Shown: positions 1 through 14,880, numbered from the stretch's first letter. The stretch is DNA of 64,000 bases from Lingula anatina (GCF_001039355.2 NW_019775502.1:551860-615859), one strand, 5' to 3'. Numbers and translations are program-made. The notes: generated by a model not told the origin, from the sequence alone.

Positions 1-2741
1 GAGAGAGTTCAACAAAGCAGCTGGGGCGGCACAGAGAGGGGAAGCAGATAGGTAAGGTATTCAGTAAGTCCACCAGGGGTAAATCGTGACTTATTACATG
101 CATGCAAACTTGTTCACTCGTGGTCAGGTTTTCACGGACATGCACACACATACATGCTTAAACCCCAGTTAACTGAGTGTTTTTATTGAAACTCAAAACG
201 GTATTTAGACAATGAATCGAGTTTTTTTTATAAGGCACTTTTGAACTCACATTAATTCAAAAACCTAAAAAATAATTTTAAATATTTTTCTCACCTTGGG
301 ATTTTTATGTTTCAGGGCTCTGGGAGCAGAAGCAGCAGAGAAAGCAAAGCAGGTCTCCGAGTTTCTACAGAGGAAAAAAGAAGCTGCATACTACAAAAAC
401 AGAGGGCAAGCAATGTTGTTTGGGGTATATCTCACTTTCTATTTGTACAGTTAACATTTTAGTTGTATTTTAATAAAAAAAAAAATGCAAGTCAGCTGTT
501 CTGTAATTATGATTTATAATTTGAAAATGTTTTCAAGAACTTTTTTTCTACATTCAGATTGAAACAAAATGTGCAATAACTGTGTTGAATTAAGGCAAAT
601 TGTCTATTCATTTGATAAGATATCGCATATTGTAATATAAAAATGAGTCTCTTTTTAGCTTTTTAAAAATATGCTCTGAGTACATTTGTACACAATTGAG
701 ATTTAAAAACTCTGCATGTCACTTATTATTATCATTAGAAGTAGTACTGTAGTAATAGTAGTAGTAGTAGCAGCAGCAGTATAAAGCTCACTTTAAGTTG
801 CATCTTTTAATTATAATATATTATCTTTTTTAATTCAGCGGGAGCCAGATGTCCCTGCTCCTGCTCCTCACGGTGAAAAGAGACCAATTTCTGCTGTAGA
901 GGGAGCCAGAAACCAAGATGAATCTGTAAGTTAGAATTTAATTTGGAATAAATGGATGTAGAACATGTATTGTTTTTAAATTGATATTTTTTGCAAAATT
1001 TGCAGCAAATTCTTGAAATTTGTAGGGTACTTTTCCCTTTGATAACTTAAGTGTGAAAATGAAATGATTGATAAAATATAATTTGATGTATGTCTCTTTT
1101 AAATCAATTACCCTATATGATATTTTCAACTTGGTTAAAATGTATTTGATGAATGTGTCTCTTTGTAATTAATTACAGTGAAAGCCCTTTATAATCTTAT
1201 AAACTATAAAAAAACTATCCACTTGGTTTAAAGTGTGACTATAAAAACTCTACTTGGTTAAAAGTGTGACTTATAAAAGCCATATTTAAGACATCTATCC
1301 AACTAATTTATATAAAATTTGACTGCAGGAATATTTGGCCAGACTGAGACAGATTCGTCTGCAGAATTTCAATGAGAGAAAAATGATCAAGCAGAAGATT
1401 CAAGAAGGGCAAAAGGTATTGAACTAGCATCTTAATATATAACTAACAAAACTTTGTTTGGGAGAATATCATTTATTCATTTCATTAGAAGTAAGTAAAA
1501 CCCCCTTTACACTGGATGGCATCCTTTCTGCGTCCTTTGTGCAATCATGGAAATGGCATTTGCGCTGTGGTGGTAGAAAGTGGGCACAAGCATTACTTTG
1601 GTTGCAGAATGGATGCTCATAGACCAGCCAGTTGTCGGTACAAATTTTTTTTTTTACTCTCAAATGGAGTCTACTGCAGGACGCAGAAAAGACGCTGTCC
1701 AGTGTAAAAGGGTTTAAATAGTTGCCACAGATGACATCTTGATTGTTTTGTTTTTGCCATTTTCCAGCCAAGAATTCCAGGAGATCCTAGATATGACCCA
1801 GAAGCCAGGAAACAGAAAATTGAAGCATTAAAGGTAAACATCCCAAGTCTTATGATTGAAAATGAATGAAAACTTTTAAAGAATTTGTAATTTAAGTTTG
1901 GTAAGCTTTCTGCTGCAACTCCTCTCTTTATTATTATTATTATTATTGATGAATCTCTGTGCATGGACAAAAGTTTCAGGAAAATACCTGATTTCAGGAT
2001 TTTCAGTCTTTATTTTGATCATTTTTTCCACGTGGGATAAATGGGATGAGAAATCAGGAGCTGTGTTTTCAGGATTTTCAGTTTTTACAACTTTCACCCG
2101 TGTATGTGGATTGTTTAAATTAAAATCATTGAAATGTAAATCCCGTTTCTTCCATGGGTTAATCTGTATCACAGTTCATGTACAAGGCGATCCTTCCAGT
2201 AATTATAGACAGTATCATTAACAGCATGGTCTGGGCACTTTCATGTCAAATTAACAATTATTAGCATCATAAATTTCTACACCCCAGGCTCAAGCTGATG
2301 CAAGAGCCAAGAAACTGAAGGAAGAATTGGAGATGAAAAGAAGGGCAGCATTTGAGAGGGAGAAGAAACAGTGGGACAATCATGTAAGATATGATTCATT
2401 GAAAAATCTTGGCCTTTCCTAAATAAAAAGAATAATATTTTTATCTTGAAACTTAAAGTTGGATATTTGGATGGTAGACAAAATGAAAATGGCTAATTAT
2501 GAAAGCAAATGCAAAAGAATTAAGTGCAAATAGCTGAATGAACATCTACGGTGCATGTGAGACTTTAAATAAATTATTATTTAATTTATTATATTTGTTG
2601 CTGTAATTAAAGGATACGAAGGAAATTCTGATCGACAACTTTGTCATTTACCTCATGTAGCTAACTGCAGTCATTTCTGTAATTTTAGTTGGCAGCAAAA
2701 GGCATTGGAGCGCCAAATGCAAGACAAGAAGCAGACGATAG
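1..2741 (+). other. NEK1: NEK1 coiled-coil / basic region (7 exons)
   Basis: Part of the NEK1 gene. These seven exons encode a Lys/Arg/Glu-rich, mostly helical stretch after the kinase domain: [18 protein letters not shown], then [35 protein letters not shown] and [18 protein letters not shown]. The second motif is among the best conserved non-kinase parts of NEK1 and is what separates it from other NEKs. Base 1 of the window is the third base of a codon. The intervening introns hold poly-A/T runs and an ATT-type microsatellite (1928-1948) but no other gene. Confidence 0.85.
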
Positions 2742-3516
2742 GTGGGTGACCACTCTGCATGTCCTGGAGCAGTTTTTTTTTTTTTTTTTCACTGCCCAAC
2801 TTAAATTTTTTTTTTTTTTTTTTGGACTTTTTATTTAAAAAAAAATGAAGTTCAATAATGCTAATTGTATAAGTTGTAATTGAATTTACTTAAATTAGCA
2901 GTATTGAACAATTTATTTTCAGTTGCTTTGTTTTCCGCAATGTAAACTCAAAAAGCAGCTAACCTTCATGTTAAGCAAGTAAAACTTATATGTGGCTCTT
3001 TACTTGTGAAAAAAGGAAGGTTTACATTTGTCTTCTGTTAGTATATTATACGTAAGACATTAACAAATTTAAATCTCTTTTATAGCAAATACTTGTCTCA
3101 AAGTCACAATATTGTTAATTTGATAACAAATTTGTACATATTGTTCCATTCCAGGCCTATCAAACCATCCCGTCCCCTACCCAAACCAGCTTACGATCCG
3201 TCCCAAATAAAACCTGCACAACCCATTGGGCTGACTGGGGTTATGAAGGCCATAGGTGCCGAGGCTCCGAAAGTAGAACCCTCTCAACCACAGGCTCCAC
3301 CTATAGGAATGACTAATGTCATGAAGGCGATAGGTGCAGCCGTGCCACACAGGGAACCCTCGCGGCCACAGGCGACACCTATTGGTATGACCAATGTTTT
3401 GAGGGCCATCGGGGCGAATGTTGAAGATGCTCCTGCTGAGGAGTCAGTGCCTGTTGATGATGATGTTAGGGGGTGAGTGGTTACTGTCTTTTTTTTTTAT
3501 TTGTTTTGTTTTTTAT

Positions 3517-3547
<31 letters not shown>

Positions 3548-4119
3548 TCCAAATATGAAGACATTGATAAGGTATTCTGTTTTGATTATTATGGATTATT
3601 TCTTATCTTTTATATGTTGTTTAACCATTAGGAAATCTTGATATGTCATACTAAATGTGTTTTATTTTGTGTTATTATAGTAGTCAACAGGAACAGAAGA
3701 AAGAAATACTGAGGAAACTGAACCAAAACGTAAGTAACTGTAACTAATTTTTTCAATACAATGTAGACAGTAACAAAAACAACACTGACCAGAAACTTGC
3801 CTCGTTATAGTATGACATTGGGTGTTGTGTATTTTGTATATTTTTATGGCCAATTCCAATCCTTTTTGTCATACAGTTTCAGCATGTAGTTTCAGTCCAC
3901 ACCATTATATTTCCTATGTTACTATGTTTCTAGCCTCCAGATGAAAAAGAGAAAGATAGGCCCAAATGGGGGGCACCTGCAACAGATCAGCCAATGTTTG
4001 CTGAGCAGAAAGAGAGGCCACAATGGGGACAGGGTGATGCAGCCAAGTTACGAGACATGGCTCTGCAGGAGACAGCCTCTAATATGGATGGTGAGTGATG
4101 ATGTTTGTTACTCACACCC

Positions 4120-4157
<38 letters not shown>

Positions 4158-7100
4158 AGAAAAGAAAAAAAATCTGTGTATATTTATGTGACCATGCCAT
4201 CATTCCAATTTCACTATCATTATCTGTACAAAAAGGACGATTTGGATCGTTATATTCTACATTTTGGCACCATCTTATATTGCTTCAACAGCACATTTTT
4301 CAGAAAAACGCATTCAAGTATTTTTTATGTGATATTTCGATGAAGGTGGCCCAACCTTATCAATTATCAGCTCTCCCTCATCAGTGTCTAAATAGTTTCA
4401 TAGTTTATTCATTGTAACATATGCATCCACCTTGGTGGATGAAACTTACTATATAAATATAATTTTAAATGAGCATGCTATTAACCAATTACAACATGTA
4501 AGACTACTTACTTACTAAAGTTACTTGTTTAACTCAAGTTACTACTACTCAATTGCTGATGAGTGCAGCACTGTCTTCTAGATCCCTCCTAACAAAAGCA
4601 GAGGAGAGAAACAGCTAATACAATGAGGGTTTCTTCATCTTGGGCTTTCATAATGATGGTAAACTTTTCATCCGTTGTTCTGAGGCCAAAGTGCATGTAG
4701 TGTTTTGTAAATACCTGGTACATATGGTTACAGGTCATTGTATGGGGGCACGTTGCGAGAAATGTTTTTTTCATCTTCAATTGATTATGTCTAAATGAAT
4801 TCTTCCAGCTACCAGTGCTCAGGATCTGGTGTTCAAGGCAGCCGATGCTGGGAGAAAGCAGTGGGGAGGCCCCGCGGGTACCGCCATTAATGTGCTGAAC
4901 AAGGCCGCCATTGTCTCCCAGACCATGACAATACAGGGTTCCGATTATCCAGGTAAATACCAGAAATAAGGTCCATCTCAGGCCCCATTCAGAATAGGGG
5001 ACTTACTTGTCCGAGGGTCAAATATGGCAGACCCACTTGAGTACTTCCCAAAGGGTATCGATTCAGTGTCTATTAGCGATTAGACAGCAAGCTTTGTAGT
5101 GGGTTGCCATATTTGACCCTGGGAGTAGTTAGTCCCCTATTCTGAGTGGGGCCTTTGTTGAATTATGTATGGCAAAAATTGAATTTTTCTGCAAGTTTAA
5201 AGAATTCCACCTTAATCTACAACTTGACGGTAATCCATATCCAGACACATCTTTAAACCTTTTTTTGAGTTGTAGGAAGTTTTCATAATGTTGAGACTCT
5301 CTTGTCATGAGTTTGAAAATCGGGTAAGCCTTGGTGATAATTTCTGAAATTTCCAGGAGTTATTTTTCTTCGACCTTAGAATATGTCTTAAAAAGGTTTT
5401 GTAATACTCCTTCCAACAACCCTCTATCTGTGATCCACATAAATGTTTTGGAAAATAAGTGATATTAAAAAGTGTCAAAGGTTATAAATTCTAGTATAAG
5501 ACAAGACATTTTCGGTCTTGTCTGTAGATTTAATGGCAAGTCTTGTTTGTCATTTTACCTTCTAGATGATGCAAGGGCAGGGAGGAGTCCAATGAAAAGT
5601 CCGAAAGCCAGTATACCTAAGGGGGCCATAGGAGAGACAATTGTTATACCCAAACAGCCACCGCAAGTAGTAGGAGAGCAAGGAGGTTTGTGTTTTTTAC
5701 TGGAAATTAATATGTATATTCCTTTTCAGGATTGAGATAATTCCCATTAAAAGGTTATTGTATACAAAACTTTAAGATCTGAAAATAAGAAAATTCAAGA
5801 ATTATTGTAGCTACTAAAGTTAATGGCAATAGGTGGAAAAATAATATAATATTTAGTTAACAGGGTTTTTTTAATTTGAGTGCGTGCATGTGAAAGATGG
5901 CTGTACATATTTTCAAGTAGAAAAGTGGTCAGTTTAACAAGGAATTGAAATTTGAATTTTTTTTTACCAGAAAATAAGCCTCTCACACCAAAGAAGGAAA
6001 CTCCAATAGAAGAGGAGCAGAAATCACCAAGGAAAACAGAGCCCAAATCACCACGGCAACAGGAGCCCAAGTCACCACGGCAACCAGAAGTGACACCCTC
6101 AGAACCAGTTGCAGGAGATGTAGAGATTGAGTTGACTTTAGAGAAAGTGTCCCCTGTGAAACTCAAGTCTCCTGATAAGCAGAAAACTTCACCAGGTAAG
6201 GTTTATGTCTGCGGCCCTTTCCACATCAAGTGGTAAGTTTTGTCACCAGTGTAGCTGTTCAGCTAGAGTATACTATTCAATGTGAAAGGGAACTTGTTTA
6301 TCTGAACCAGCTGGTTAAAACATATATGTGTATGTGCTAAGAATAGTCAGATAAGCTAGAGCCACCTTGTGATAGAAAGTGTGGAGATGCTGTATATGAA
6401 GCCTAATAAGTGTGCATAATTTATTAACAAGCTCAATTTGAAATCAATTCAACTGCAGTGCATTCCTTGTTTTAGATTATTTTGAGGGTGTATACCATAT
6501 ATGCATGGATTTTTTTTTTTTTCGGGGGGGGTATAAGTTTTGTACCAAATGACTGTTGTCATCTGCTGTGGTAGAGGTTGATGTGATCAGAAGTTGTACA
6601 CTGAATTTTACAACAAAATGTAACCATCTTAAAACAAGGAATGGGTGCAGACTAAATTGCACAGTAAACAGTAATCATGGATACAATAGAAATAGGATGT
6701 GTACAGTAGATTTAAGAAAGACTGGGTTGACACTTCATCGTTCTGATTGGGGTAGAATCCTGATTCAGAAACAATGACCAGTAACTAAAGATATTTACAT
6801 AATTTTACTTACCTGGCTTCACTATGGTTGTTTGAAAGTTTTTGCCACATAGTTTTTGCCATATTCAGAATGAGAAGAGCAGACCTAAATATGGCGGACC
6901 TACATGAAAGGAAGACCGCTTAATCCTGTAATGGTCTCTCTGCCTCTCACATGCCTCCCCATGCATTGTCCGTTGACCAGTTGAATTAAGCTGAGATTTA
7001 ATCACTGTGTCACTGCAGGGACGACATTTGGGGAGGTGGAGAGACCATTACAGGATTAAGCAGTCCTCTTTTCATGTAGGTCCGCCATATTTAGGTTGCG

Positions 7101-10100
7101 GCCTTACTAGCACTCGGCTCTTCTCAGTCAGAATGGCCCCTTAGTCTATAGTGATTGGCGTGAGCTGAACTTTGTTTGGCACTGTGTCTTAGGTAAACTA
7201 ACTGTGGAGGGTGATGACGAGGTAAGGAAATCCACCTCTAAAAAGTCCTCGAAGTCAGGAAAGTCATCACCACGTCCAGGAAGTGCCCCCGACAAGAAAT
7301 CTAGAAAGGAAAGGACTAGATCGCGTCCTAAGAGTGCTGAGCCGAAAGGTTGGAGATTATTTGGCTTAGCAGCATACCTTTTTTATTTTTATGTATTATT
7401 TTAATTTATTGATTTTTATATTTGGCTTGCATTTTTTTTGTTTGCAGCATGTAATTAGCTAATTGAAATCTGTGCACTTCTCATATTGATCTCTAATTCT
7501 TTGGTCTGTATTAGGTTATTGTAAGTCTAATTCTTGCATTTTTCCTTAAAAGTTTAAAAGCTTAAAAGTTCCTTAAAATCTATTGCAGTTGAGGTTTAAG
7601 GCAACATGTAATTGAGCTGTAATGCAGTATTATAATTTTAAGAATTTCAATTCATTATTTAATAATTTTAATCTAATGAATTTAGTTTTAATCATAAAAT
7701 CACAAGTGGACAAACTTCATAAGCCTGAGTGTTCAATTTTTTTCAAATAATTCATGTTAATTTTTTATATTATGGTTGTAGCAAAGTCTCCTCGCCCAAA
7801 ATCCGCAGAAAAGACATCCCCAGAAAAACCATCAGGCGAAAAAGATCAGGGCAAAAAGAAACTGTTTGACCAGGTAGAACTGGATGAGGAAGAGGAGGCG
7901 ACCATGAGAGAGATGTATGAACAACAGTTGTTAGACAACAAGGAGGAAGAGGAGGATACAGAGTAAGTATATTTATCACTTATGGCTAATATCTGAATAA
8001 GTTGGACTCAATGTTAGTGTGATATTGAAGGCATACCTTAAGTATGTAAACATTCCAAAAATTTACATCTGCTGCTAGTTATCCGTTTTACTTATCCCTT
8101 TTTCTACTATAATAATTTATATATGTTTGCGTGAATTGAAAGGAGTCTCTGGGGCTAGTTTACTGAATCATATGCCTCTGATTGGCTGATCACAATGGGG
8201 CCAAGTTGTAATGTCCAATCAGGTTGCACTAATGTCTTATGTATCTTAACAGTGCCACTTGGTAATTATTAAAGATGAAGTGTGGTGTACAAAGTGGAGA
8301 CATCCTGTCTTTAATCAGGGAAGACACATCTGAAGCTTATTTTCTAAGAACCAAGTTTCCTAGAAGGCTTACATAATATTGATACACTCTTCCCACATAA
8401 ATCCTTTTGTTTTGACCAATAAATTATATTTATGTGTGCATGAATTGAGAGGAGTCTGTGAGGCTACTTTGCCATCAAAGTTTTTGGGGTTTTTTTTTTC
8501 AAATACAACAGAATAATATAGTTTTAAAGGTACATACGAACCGAGCATCGGTGGAGTGTGGATTCCCAGTAACACATGTAAACCACTTCTACTAGTTTCT
8601 TATGTGACTCAAGTAAATTGGACATGCCAAGGGATAAACTGAATAGAGCACTTGATCAGCCATAAACGAGCTTTAGACTGCTCCTTTCTTTAAATTTTTG
8701 GTTGTAAATTTAACCTACTTTCGTGACCCACTTTCCTGCCCCATTGACATACAGCTTAGAATGCCAGCAGAAAAATCTGTTCAAACATTTTCGGGTAAAA
8801 TTAATCAATGCCTTTTGGTAATTCTCTTAGTTATACTACTTGAAACTATATGCTGGCATTTGGTTGGTTTTTGTGACAGAAAATTGACTTTGTATGCATC
8901 TTTAAGTGAAAACTGTCATTTTATTGACAATTATACTTTGATGTATATACAAAGTACAAATTAAAAATACTGACAGCTAAATATAAATGTGTGCATGATA
9001 ATCATGTATGGTAAATCAACAACATATTTAAGATATAATTAAAGTTTCATCACAGATGGAGGGAAAAGGGGCACTAACGGCAATGATTTATTAAAGAAGA
9101 TTCCTTGTTCAAAAGTCGGGCTAGGCTGAGAGCGAGCTGCACGACCCCTACCTTTTTAGGACAGGGACGTAGATTTCCTCAATGCTCTGACAGCCCAGTA
9201 AAAGAGTTGTCTCTCTTGGTCTTAGTACTGCCACATGTGCCCAGTGATTAGGTTATGCCCAAACTACCACTTTAAAATTACATATTGACTTAAACAGAAT
9301 GATAACCAGCTAAGCCATATAGACCTACAAATGTGTCAAACAGAGTCATAGATAAATTCCATAAATACAATAATGGTAAACTTGACCAATACACAACTTA
9401 AACTGCTTCATTAATCAAGAAAAAAAAACCTTAAGTTGGGACAAGGTTGGGTTTGAATACTAAGTTTTCCAAAATTCACTTTTGAACTTGACCAATACAC
9501 AACTTAAACTGCTTCATTAATCAAGAAAAAAAAACCTTAAGTTGGGACAAGGTTGGGTTTGAATACTAAGTTTTCCAAAATTCACTTTTGAATTTTTCTT
9601 TTCTGAACACGTAACTATTGAACAGTTTGAATTTTTTTTGGAGATTTGAGAGAATTCTCTTTCGCTTTGGTGAAGCTTAACTTGTATGCCTCTGATTGGC
9701 TGTGTGGCACTGTCCAATCAGGTTGCACTCTCTTAAGTATCTTACCAGTGTCACTTTGTACTTATTAAAAATTCAGTGTGACGTACAAAGTGGTGACATC
9801 TGGTCTATAATCAGGGAAGACGCATGTGGAGGTCATTTTCTAAGAACCAAGTTTCCTAGAAGGCTTACATAAGATTGGCACACTCATCCCACATAAATCC
9901 CTTTGTTTTGGCCAATAATTTATATTTATGTGTGCACGAATTGAGAGAATGATAACTGGCTAAGCCATAAAGACTTACAAATATGTCAAACAGAGTCACA
10001 GATAACTACCATAAATATAATAATGGTAAACTCGCTTAATACACGATGACTTGATTTAAACTGCTTCATTAATCAGGAAAAAATTCTTAGGTTAGGACAG

Positions 10101-13100
10101 GGTTGGGTTTTCTGAACACTTGACTGATAAACAGTTTGAATTTTTTTGAAGGAGAGAGAGAATTCTATTTTTCTTTGGTGAAGCTAAACTCGTATGCCTT
10201 TGATTGGCTGATCACAATGAGGCCAAGTGGCTCTGTCCGATCAGGTTGCACAAATGTCTCTTGTATCTTACCAGTGTCCCTTGGTAGTTATTAAAGATGA
10301 AGTGTGGTGTACAAAGTGAAGACATCCTGTTTATAATCAGGGAAGACACATCTGGAGCTTATTTTCTAAGAACCAAGCTCCCTGGAAGGCTTACATAATA
10401 TTGATACACTCTTCTCACATGACTCCTTTTGTTTTGACCAATAATTTATATTCTAAAATTTTTCTTTTTTTATTTTCTTGGTCTTAAAGTTTTTAGAAAA
10501 CACTGCATCACAAGGAGAGACTGATATTTTAAACCTTTTTCAGAGAAATTCTTCAGTTGAAAATTAAGTCAGTTTTGAGAATTTTGCTGGAAGGTGATTC
10601 ATTGCCAATGCAATTTTTTTCACTTTGAAAATTTTGTGAGATTTTAAATGAACCTCTTGATAATTTTGAAAAAAACCCTGTTGGGTTCAGGCATTATAAA
10701 ATACCAATCAGATATGATTAAGTAACGAAATTTTCAAGTTTTAACGTACTTGTGTTTTAATATGGACATTTCTGAAATTTCAGTTTCAAGATGGCTTCTG
10801 CCGGTGTTATCATTGGTCTGGCAACTGGACACTTTGATATACCTGAAGCTGGGGTAGGTTAACCTTTGGGACCATTCCTAGAACCTAATGTACTAACTGT
10901 GGATCAATCTATCTTCGAGGGGATTCTAGCTAAATTAGATGTCTGTCATGCCTACTTTGAAGCTGTTAGGGGGTAATTAATTATAGTTTAACAGCTTCAG
11001 TAGGCGTGCAAGACGTCTAAGCTGAAAGCAATTTAGCGAGGAACTTCTCAGAGATGCAGGGGCGTAACCAGACCATTTAAAATTGTACGCACAGATTTTA
11101 AAAATTCCCAGGTACGATTATATTCCGTGAAAAATACACTGAAGTTATGGAGAATAATATCATGGTTGGCTCAAAAAATTGTACGCACAGTGCATCCGTG
11201 CGTATGCCTGGTTACGCCCCTGAGATGGATCGATCCTGTTAGATCGATCTAGGTATGGGCACCCAGTCTTTGAGTTACATCTTCTCACAGCATCAGTTTG
11301 AGCAGTCCAACATCAGATATAGTGTATTTTTTTCCTAAAGTGAAGACTAATGGACTGTGGTATAAAAATGCTTGTTAAAGGTTGGACTGCAGCAAACCCA
11401 ACATTAACCAGTATACCAAAACCCAGTGGCTTTTACTCCAGAAAGTTGATACTTTCAAATAATTACTTTATATTTAATCATTAGTGATACTATTACTAAA
11501 TGTTGCTAGTTGACTAGAAGAAGCAATTTGGTAGATGTTTAATCTTATGCTTGTTTTTTAAGTGCATTGTTTTGCCCTTTTTCTGAAAAAAAAATGTTTG
11601 ATGTCTAAAATAGTTCGGACTTCATTTCACATATCTTGATGTTTCAGTTGCTAAGAACCTGCTCCATGCCCGACCTGAGCAAACTGTTCCGCACCAACCT
11701 GATGGAAAACCCCTTCTTTTACGAACAGGAACCCCTCACTGCAAGCATGCAAGTAATGGTGGGAACAGAGGAGGAGGTAAGTTGCTGTTTTTTTTTCTTT
11801 TTTTTTTTAACATACCATTTCCTAGTGCTAGTATGCCTGTTTTGTTCTTAAAGTGCTTCTTCAGATCACATACAATCTTTCATGGTCTTAAGCCATAGCC
11901 ATGAGTAAGACCATTATTGGACTAACAGCCAATTAAGTTGTCTCCCCTTACACATTCTCCTATTGTGAGCAGAGGTGTCCTCCATTGTGGGGAGAGGAAG
12001 TTGCTTGACCACTTAAGTAGATGTGATATCATATTTGATCTTGAAAGTTGACTCAGTCCATTTTAAGACTATTGCTATAATGATTAAGACCATATATGAT
12101 CATTTGAAATCTAACATTGCACTTAAAGACCAAATCAAGTGTGCTAGTGTAGGAGATTTATTGAGACTTTCTTTAACCTCTAAAGCATGTGGTTTCAACT
12201 CTTCATCAAACTTGGATCACATGACTGACTTGTTGATGTGAGTTCTAGAAGTTAAATTGTGCCTTATAGGTGTAGAAAATCTTGTTTGGTCTCTTTAGAA
12301 ATTATTTACGGCTCTTGGCACATGGTCATCACCTACGTCTGTATTAGCCCACTTCCCTGGGGGTTACTTGTAAACACGAGGAAAGAAAAACCTTGTTATT
12401 TTAATACCTAAATTTACAGTAATAATTCAAAGTATAACACTTTTTACCATTATTATACAAGAGGTGTGCAGTGAAGTTGAAAGACAAAAAAAAAAATACA
12501 ATTTTTCTCGCTTACTTCAGGATATAGAAGAAGTGGACTTGGATGATGAGGAAGAGAATGTTGATGATGATGATGTGGAACTGGAAGATGACATGAAGAG
12601 GTAGGGAGTGGATTTGTGTAGCTTGTTACAAATTACAGTACCGGAAACTATGTAGTCAAAAGTAATGGTAGACTCATGTTAAGCATAACTTTTAAAATAT
12701 GAATTATTTAACTCACCAACTTTGTGCTCAGTTTAGTTGTCTTGGATAACTTAAAATATGATTTACAGATAATTGAAATCCAAAGTTTTGAAAGCTTGTA
12801 TATTTTATGTCAGTTTTTACTGCAAATAATTTATTGCCACCACACTAAGCATATGAACTTGTTGTTTCAGCCCTGAGGCACTGAATTTAGAAGAGGAGGA
12901 AGAACTCAGAAGCATGAGGGAATCTTTGGCAAGAATTCTTAGAGGTGTGTGACTGTTCAGCTTTTTGTTGAAGGGATTACAAGTCTTCATGTGAAATTCA
13001 GAATTCCAAAATAAATACATTGTAAACAACACATAAAAATGTAATTAATTCCATTTTACCACCAAAACAGTGGATATCGCAATTATTCTGAAATCTTTGC

Positions 13101-14474
13101 CTCTCATCAGACCACATGGACCTTTCGTAGATGTCTACACTCTTTAATAATCTTTGAAGAGATTATTACAAAAAAAAAAACACATAAAAATGTACTAACT
13201 TTGGATGTCAGAACGGATTCATTATTGGTAAGTATGGGAGCATTGTCTTTTACCCCAGGAAAATCTGCTTTATGGCCTGATTATGCCAAAATGAAGATTC
13301 GTTATCCTTCAATGTCAGAGCAATTATGTGTTATGTTTTGCTCTCTGTGTTCAATGCACAAGTTCTCAGACCAGATTTGGAAGTTTTTGTAGAGTTTTGA
13401 AATTTACATTTGATAATTATTACAGGAATCTATTTCAAATGATTAAGAGAGAAAAACAGTAAGATTTGCAGATCAATTTTTGTTCCTTTTGCAGGTGAGA
13501 AAGAACCAAAGAAGCAGTCCCCAAAGAAAAAAGCTTCTCCAAGAAAAGCTAAAGCAGAGACAGACAGCACAGAAGATGATGTCGAAACCATTGACACTAA
13601 TGAAGATGGCGCCACAGGAGACATAGTGGGTACTATAGACCCTGTCAGGGAAGCTTGGGAATCAGGTGGGGAAACATTAGACAGAGCAGATTTGGTCTGG
13701 ATCTGATTTGAAATTTTAAGAAATATAACTTGTGTGTCTGGGAATGGACAAGACAGTTCCCATGCTAGCCCAGGTTTATGATTTAAATCAAGACTGCTGA
13801 GATTAGCTCATTACCTATGCCAATGAAGGAAGTTCATGTTTTCAATGGCATTGGTTTGGTGTGGGTGTTTGTTAGCATTACATCTTCATAAGTTCTTTAC
13901 AAAATTTAATAGAGTTTTCATATTGGACTTCTTTTCTGAAGAGATACAACATATTGTTATTGGTGAATCTGGGTCTCCTAAAATTTTAAAAATTATTTCT
14001 TTTTAATTGCACTTTTCCTTGATGGAGGTTTGTGTTTTTGGAGTGCTTTCTATTATAGTAGTAGGGAAATTCAACCAGTCTTTGACTTTTGTTAATAAAA
14101 TTGGGGGAAAAACTATGGTGAGAAATGTAAATCGGCAAGTATTTTAATCAGCAAGTTTAAAGGAATACACACTTTATTGGTACTTTAAATGGCTGATGGC
14201 TTTTTTTTGTTAATTCTCTGATAGATGATGATGATGATGAAGATGAAAATAGTGAAAATGACATAGATGATGCTGATGCAGAAGGCAAGGAACACAAAGT
14301 TAAGCATAAGCACACAGAAGAAGAGGAGGAGGAAGAAGAGGATATCTTCAGCAGGTTAGAAGAGTCTAGGATTCAGCTGGAAGAAGAACTGGGCTGTGAT
14401 ACCTTCTTGAAGGCTTATCAGACAGTACAGGTGAGTGGAGAGACAGCTGTGTGCACACACATGCACACGTGCGT

Positions 14475-14507
<33 letters not shown>

Positions 14508-14825
14508 CACACACACGTAAGAAAATAAGTAAATATAAGTCGGACCCCCAAGTTGTGAATATTTGAATTTGACATTTTTTTGACATTTCAAAGATAAGCA
14601 CAATGGTTTTCTGGAAATTAAAGGAAACTTGCTTAATTTTGATACAAAAAGAAAACAAAATTGTGCAGATGTCTTATTGTTTGGTCATTTAGGCAATCCA
14701 TGAAGATGAGGATGAGAATATAGAAGATGGACAGAAAATAGTCACTACTATCCTGGGCCATAGCAAGGAGCATTTATATCCAAAGATTTTACAACTGGTC
14801 ATGGCAGATGGGGCCTTTGTGGAAG

Positions 14826-14880
<55 letters not shown>

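Larger units (their letters stand above)
4809..7962 (+). other. NEK1: NEK1 disordered linker rich in Ser-Pro-Arg/Lys
   Basis: Five exons (4809-4952, 5566-5685, 5971-6195, 7193-7348, 7782-7962) encode a low-complexity, charged linker. It has repeated KSPRK, KSPRQ, SPRP, KSPRP and KSAE motifs and ends in an acidic stretch [23 protein letters not shown] motifs are typical targets of proline-directed kinases, so this is probably a phospho-regulated disordered region (inference). The first exon also has a conserved-looking KQWGG and AINVLNKA segment. Confidence 0.75.

Noticed and set aside
1469-2221. Overlapping 98-107 codon frames in NEK1 introns
   Set aside because: They run across splice sites and microsatellites on both strands; shadows of intron sequence.
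14356-14658. Cys/Val-rich minus-strand open frames
   Set aside because: These are translations of the (CA)n repeat and the antisense of NEK1 exon 14225-14430.
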